Source of the DNA: Burkholderiales bacterium
GTDB taxonomy: Bacteria > Pseudomonadota > Gammaproteobacteria > Burkholderiales > Burkholderiaceae_C
Assembly (NCBI GenBank): GCA_016223165.1
Contig: JACRPO010000009.1
Coordinates: forward strand, 1 to 64,000
Direction: 5' to 3'
Length of the DNA stretch: 64,000 nt
Shown: piece after piece, positions 63,281-64,000 of the stretch
How positions within the stretch are numbered: the stretch's first letter is position 1
Layout of the letters: every line of letters begins with the position of its first letter
Made by a program: the position numbers and the translations under genes
Notes under the pieces: generated by a model
The model's input: only the letters and a program-made list of their open reading frames with translations
The model's database searches: none
Told to the model about the DNA's origin: nothing

Positions 63281-64000
63281 TCAATCCGCCTGCTTCCTCA
63301 AGAACGCCGGAATCTCGATCTCCTCCATGCCGTTGCTCGCCAGCGCCTCCACCTTGGCCGCGGCCTGGTCGGCGCGCGGGCGGCGCCACACGCTCGGGGT
63401 GTTGAGGTTGTCGTAGTGCTGCGGCGGTTGCTGCGGCGGCATGGCGCCCTGCGGCGCGGTGGCAAAACCCACCGCCGCACCGCCGGCCACGGCAGGCACG
63501 GCCTGGTTCAGCACGGGCAGCCCGTCAGTGCCGTTGCGCAGGTGCGCCTGCGCCGGCATGGCGGCCTGCGCATGCGCCTGGCCGTGCGTGTGGCCCTGCG
63601 CCGGCGCCTGCGGCTGCTGGTGCACCACCGTCAGCCCCGCGCCGGGGCCTGGCCCGCCCTGCTGCGCCTTGCGCGCGCTCGACAGGCCCGTGGCGATGAC
63701 GGTGACGCGCAGCTGGTCGCCCAGGCCCTCGTCGTAGGCGGTGCCGTAGATGACATGCGCATCGTCGGCGGCGTAGCGGCGGATGGTGTTCATCACGTTG
63801 CGGCTCTCGGCGAGCTTGAAGTTGCTCTTCGCCGCGGCGATGAGCACGAGCACGCCGCGCGCGCCCGAGAGGTCGATGCCTTCCAGCAGCGGGCAGGCCA
63901 CCGCCAGCTCGGCCGCCTTGCTGCCGCGGTCGGGGCCGCCGGCGTGCGCCGTGCCCATCATCGCCTTGCCCGGCTCGCTCATCACCGTCTTCACGTCCTC
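63281..64000 (-). CDS. ftsZ: Cell division protein FtsZ (C-terminal part)
   Basis: The 3' part of ftsZ, 239 codons, running off the right edge of the window. The visible GTPase C-terminal subdomain includes MSEPGKAMMGTA, NTIRRYAADDAHVIYGTAYDEGLGDQLRVTVIATGL. A linker of about 100 residues is rich in Gln, Ala, Pro and His (APAQGHTHGQAHAQAAM). The protein ends with the conserved tail EIPAFLRKQAD that binds FtsA and ZipA. It marks the return to core chromosome. The stop is 46 bases from the end of the convergent LysR gene. Confidence 0.95.
   Translation of the reverse strand, partial: EDVKTVMSEPGKAMMGTAHAGGPDRGSKAAELAVACPLLEGIDLSGARGVLVLIAAAKSNFKLAESRNVMNTIRRYAADDAHVIYGTAYDEGLGDQLRVTVIATGLSSARKAQQGGPGPGAGLTVVHQQPQAPAQGHTHGQAHAQAAMPAQAHLRNGTDGLPVLNQAVPAVAGGAAVGFATAPQGAMPPQQPPQHYDNLNTPSVWRRPRADQAAAKVEALASNGMEEIEIPAFLRKQAD

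Overview
The window is chromosomal DNA of a very high-GC Gram-negative bacterium, most likely a betaproteobacterium of the order Burkholderiales. The reasons are the third-position GC bias, the order of the protocatechuate 4,5-cleavage genes (which matches the Comamonas pmd arrangement), the Sox genes, the many solute-binding-protein ABC operons, and an FtsZ ending in the IPAFLRKQAD tail. No phage, plasmid, transposase, tRNA or rRNA gene is visible. About 61 protein genes are supported.

Layout. 1-2781: a two-gene operon (FAD oxidase and Crp/Fnr regulator) lies between two inward-facing copies of a structured repeat. 3059-7637: paired acyl-CoA dehydrogenases, an SDR, a DUF1772 protein, a guanidinium-exporter-type SMR protein and a VOC protein. 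7735-17517: secreted PAN/WSC protein, a carboxypeptidase-regulatory-like lipoprotein, a class II aldolase, glutaminase, a caspase-like protease with a DUF2145 partner, PhoX and a stand-alone cyclic-nucleotide-binding protein. 17572-27093: a meta-cleavage operon for protocatechuate (ligJ-ligK-DUF1932-ligI-tannase-ligA-ligB-ligC) with a ModA-like binding protein and a divergent LysR regulator. Together these take protocatechuate, possibly released from an ester by the tannase-family enzyme, to pyruvate and oxaloacetate; a recognisable LigU tautomerase is missing.

27222-33187: the most unusual part. An exported caspase-fold protease with an EF-hand-like loop and a DUF4384 domain overlaps by four bases an exported serpin. 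Convergent to them is a second set: OmpA-like protein, another caspase-fold protease and a YbjN-like protein. 33398-41348: dienelactone hydrolase, a molybdenum hydroxylase (IorAB type) followed by SoxX, SoxY, SoxZ and SoxA without SoxB, a small secreted protein, a three-helix cyclic-nucleotide-binding membrane protein and a SirB2-like protein. 41686-46656: a nitrate/sulfonate/thiamine-precursor-type ABC system with an embedded FAD oxidase and a flavodoxin-fold reductase. 46657-47540: a non-coding block made of a 48-bp tandem duplication and a second inward-facing pair of the structured repeat. 47541-52052: RidA, a VanB-type reductase and a large AceE-type E1. 52053-52511: two inward-facing copies of a second structured repeat family. 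52512-63235: aquaporin, a peptide-type binding protein, then an eight-gene operon (ABC importer plus a three-subunit amine/D-amino-acid dehydrogenase of the HcnABC/OoxAB/D-hydroxyproline type and RidA) with a divergent LysR gene. The window ends inside ftsZ.

The three observations most worth following are the caspase-serpin gene pair, the two families of paired hairpin repeats whose stems differ between copies but stay base-paired, and the SoxB-less sox genes behind a molybdenum hydroxylase. All functional calls rest on reading motifs by eye; no database search was run.
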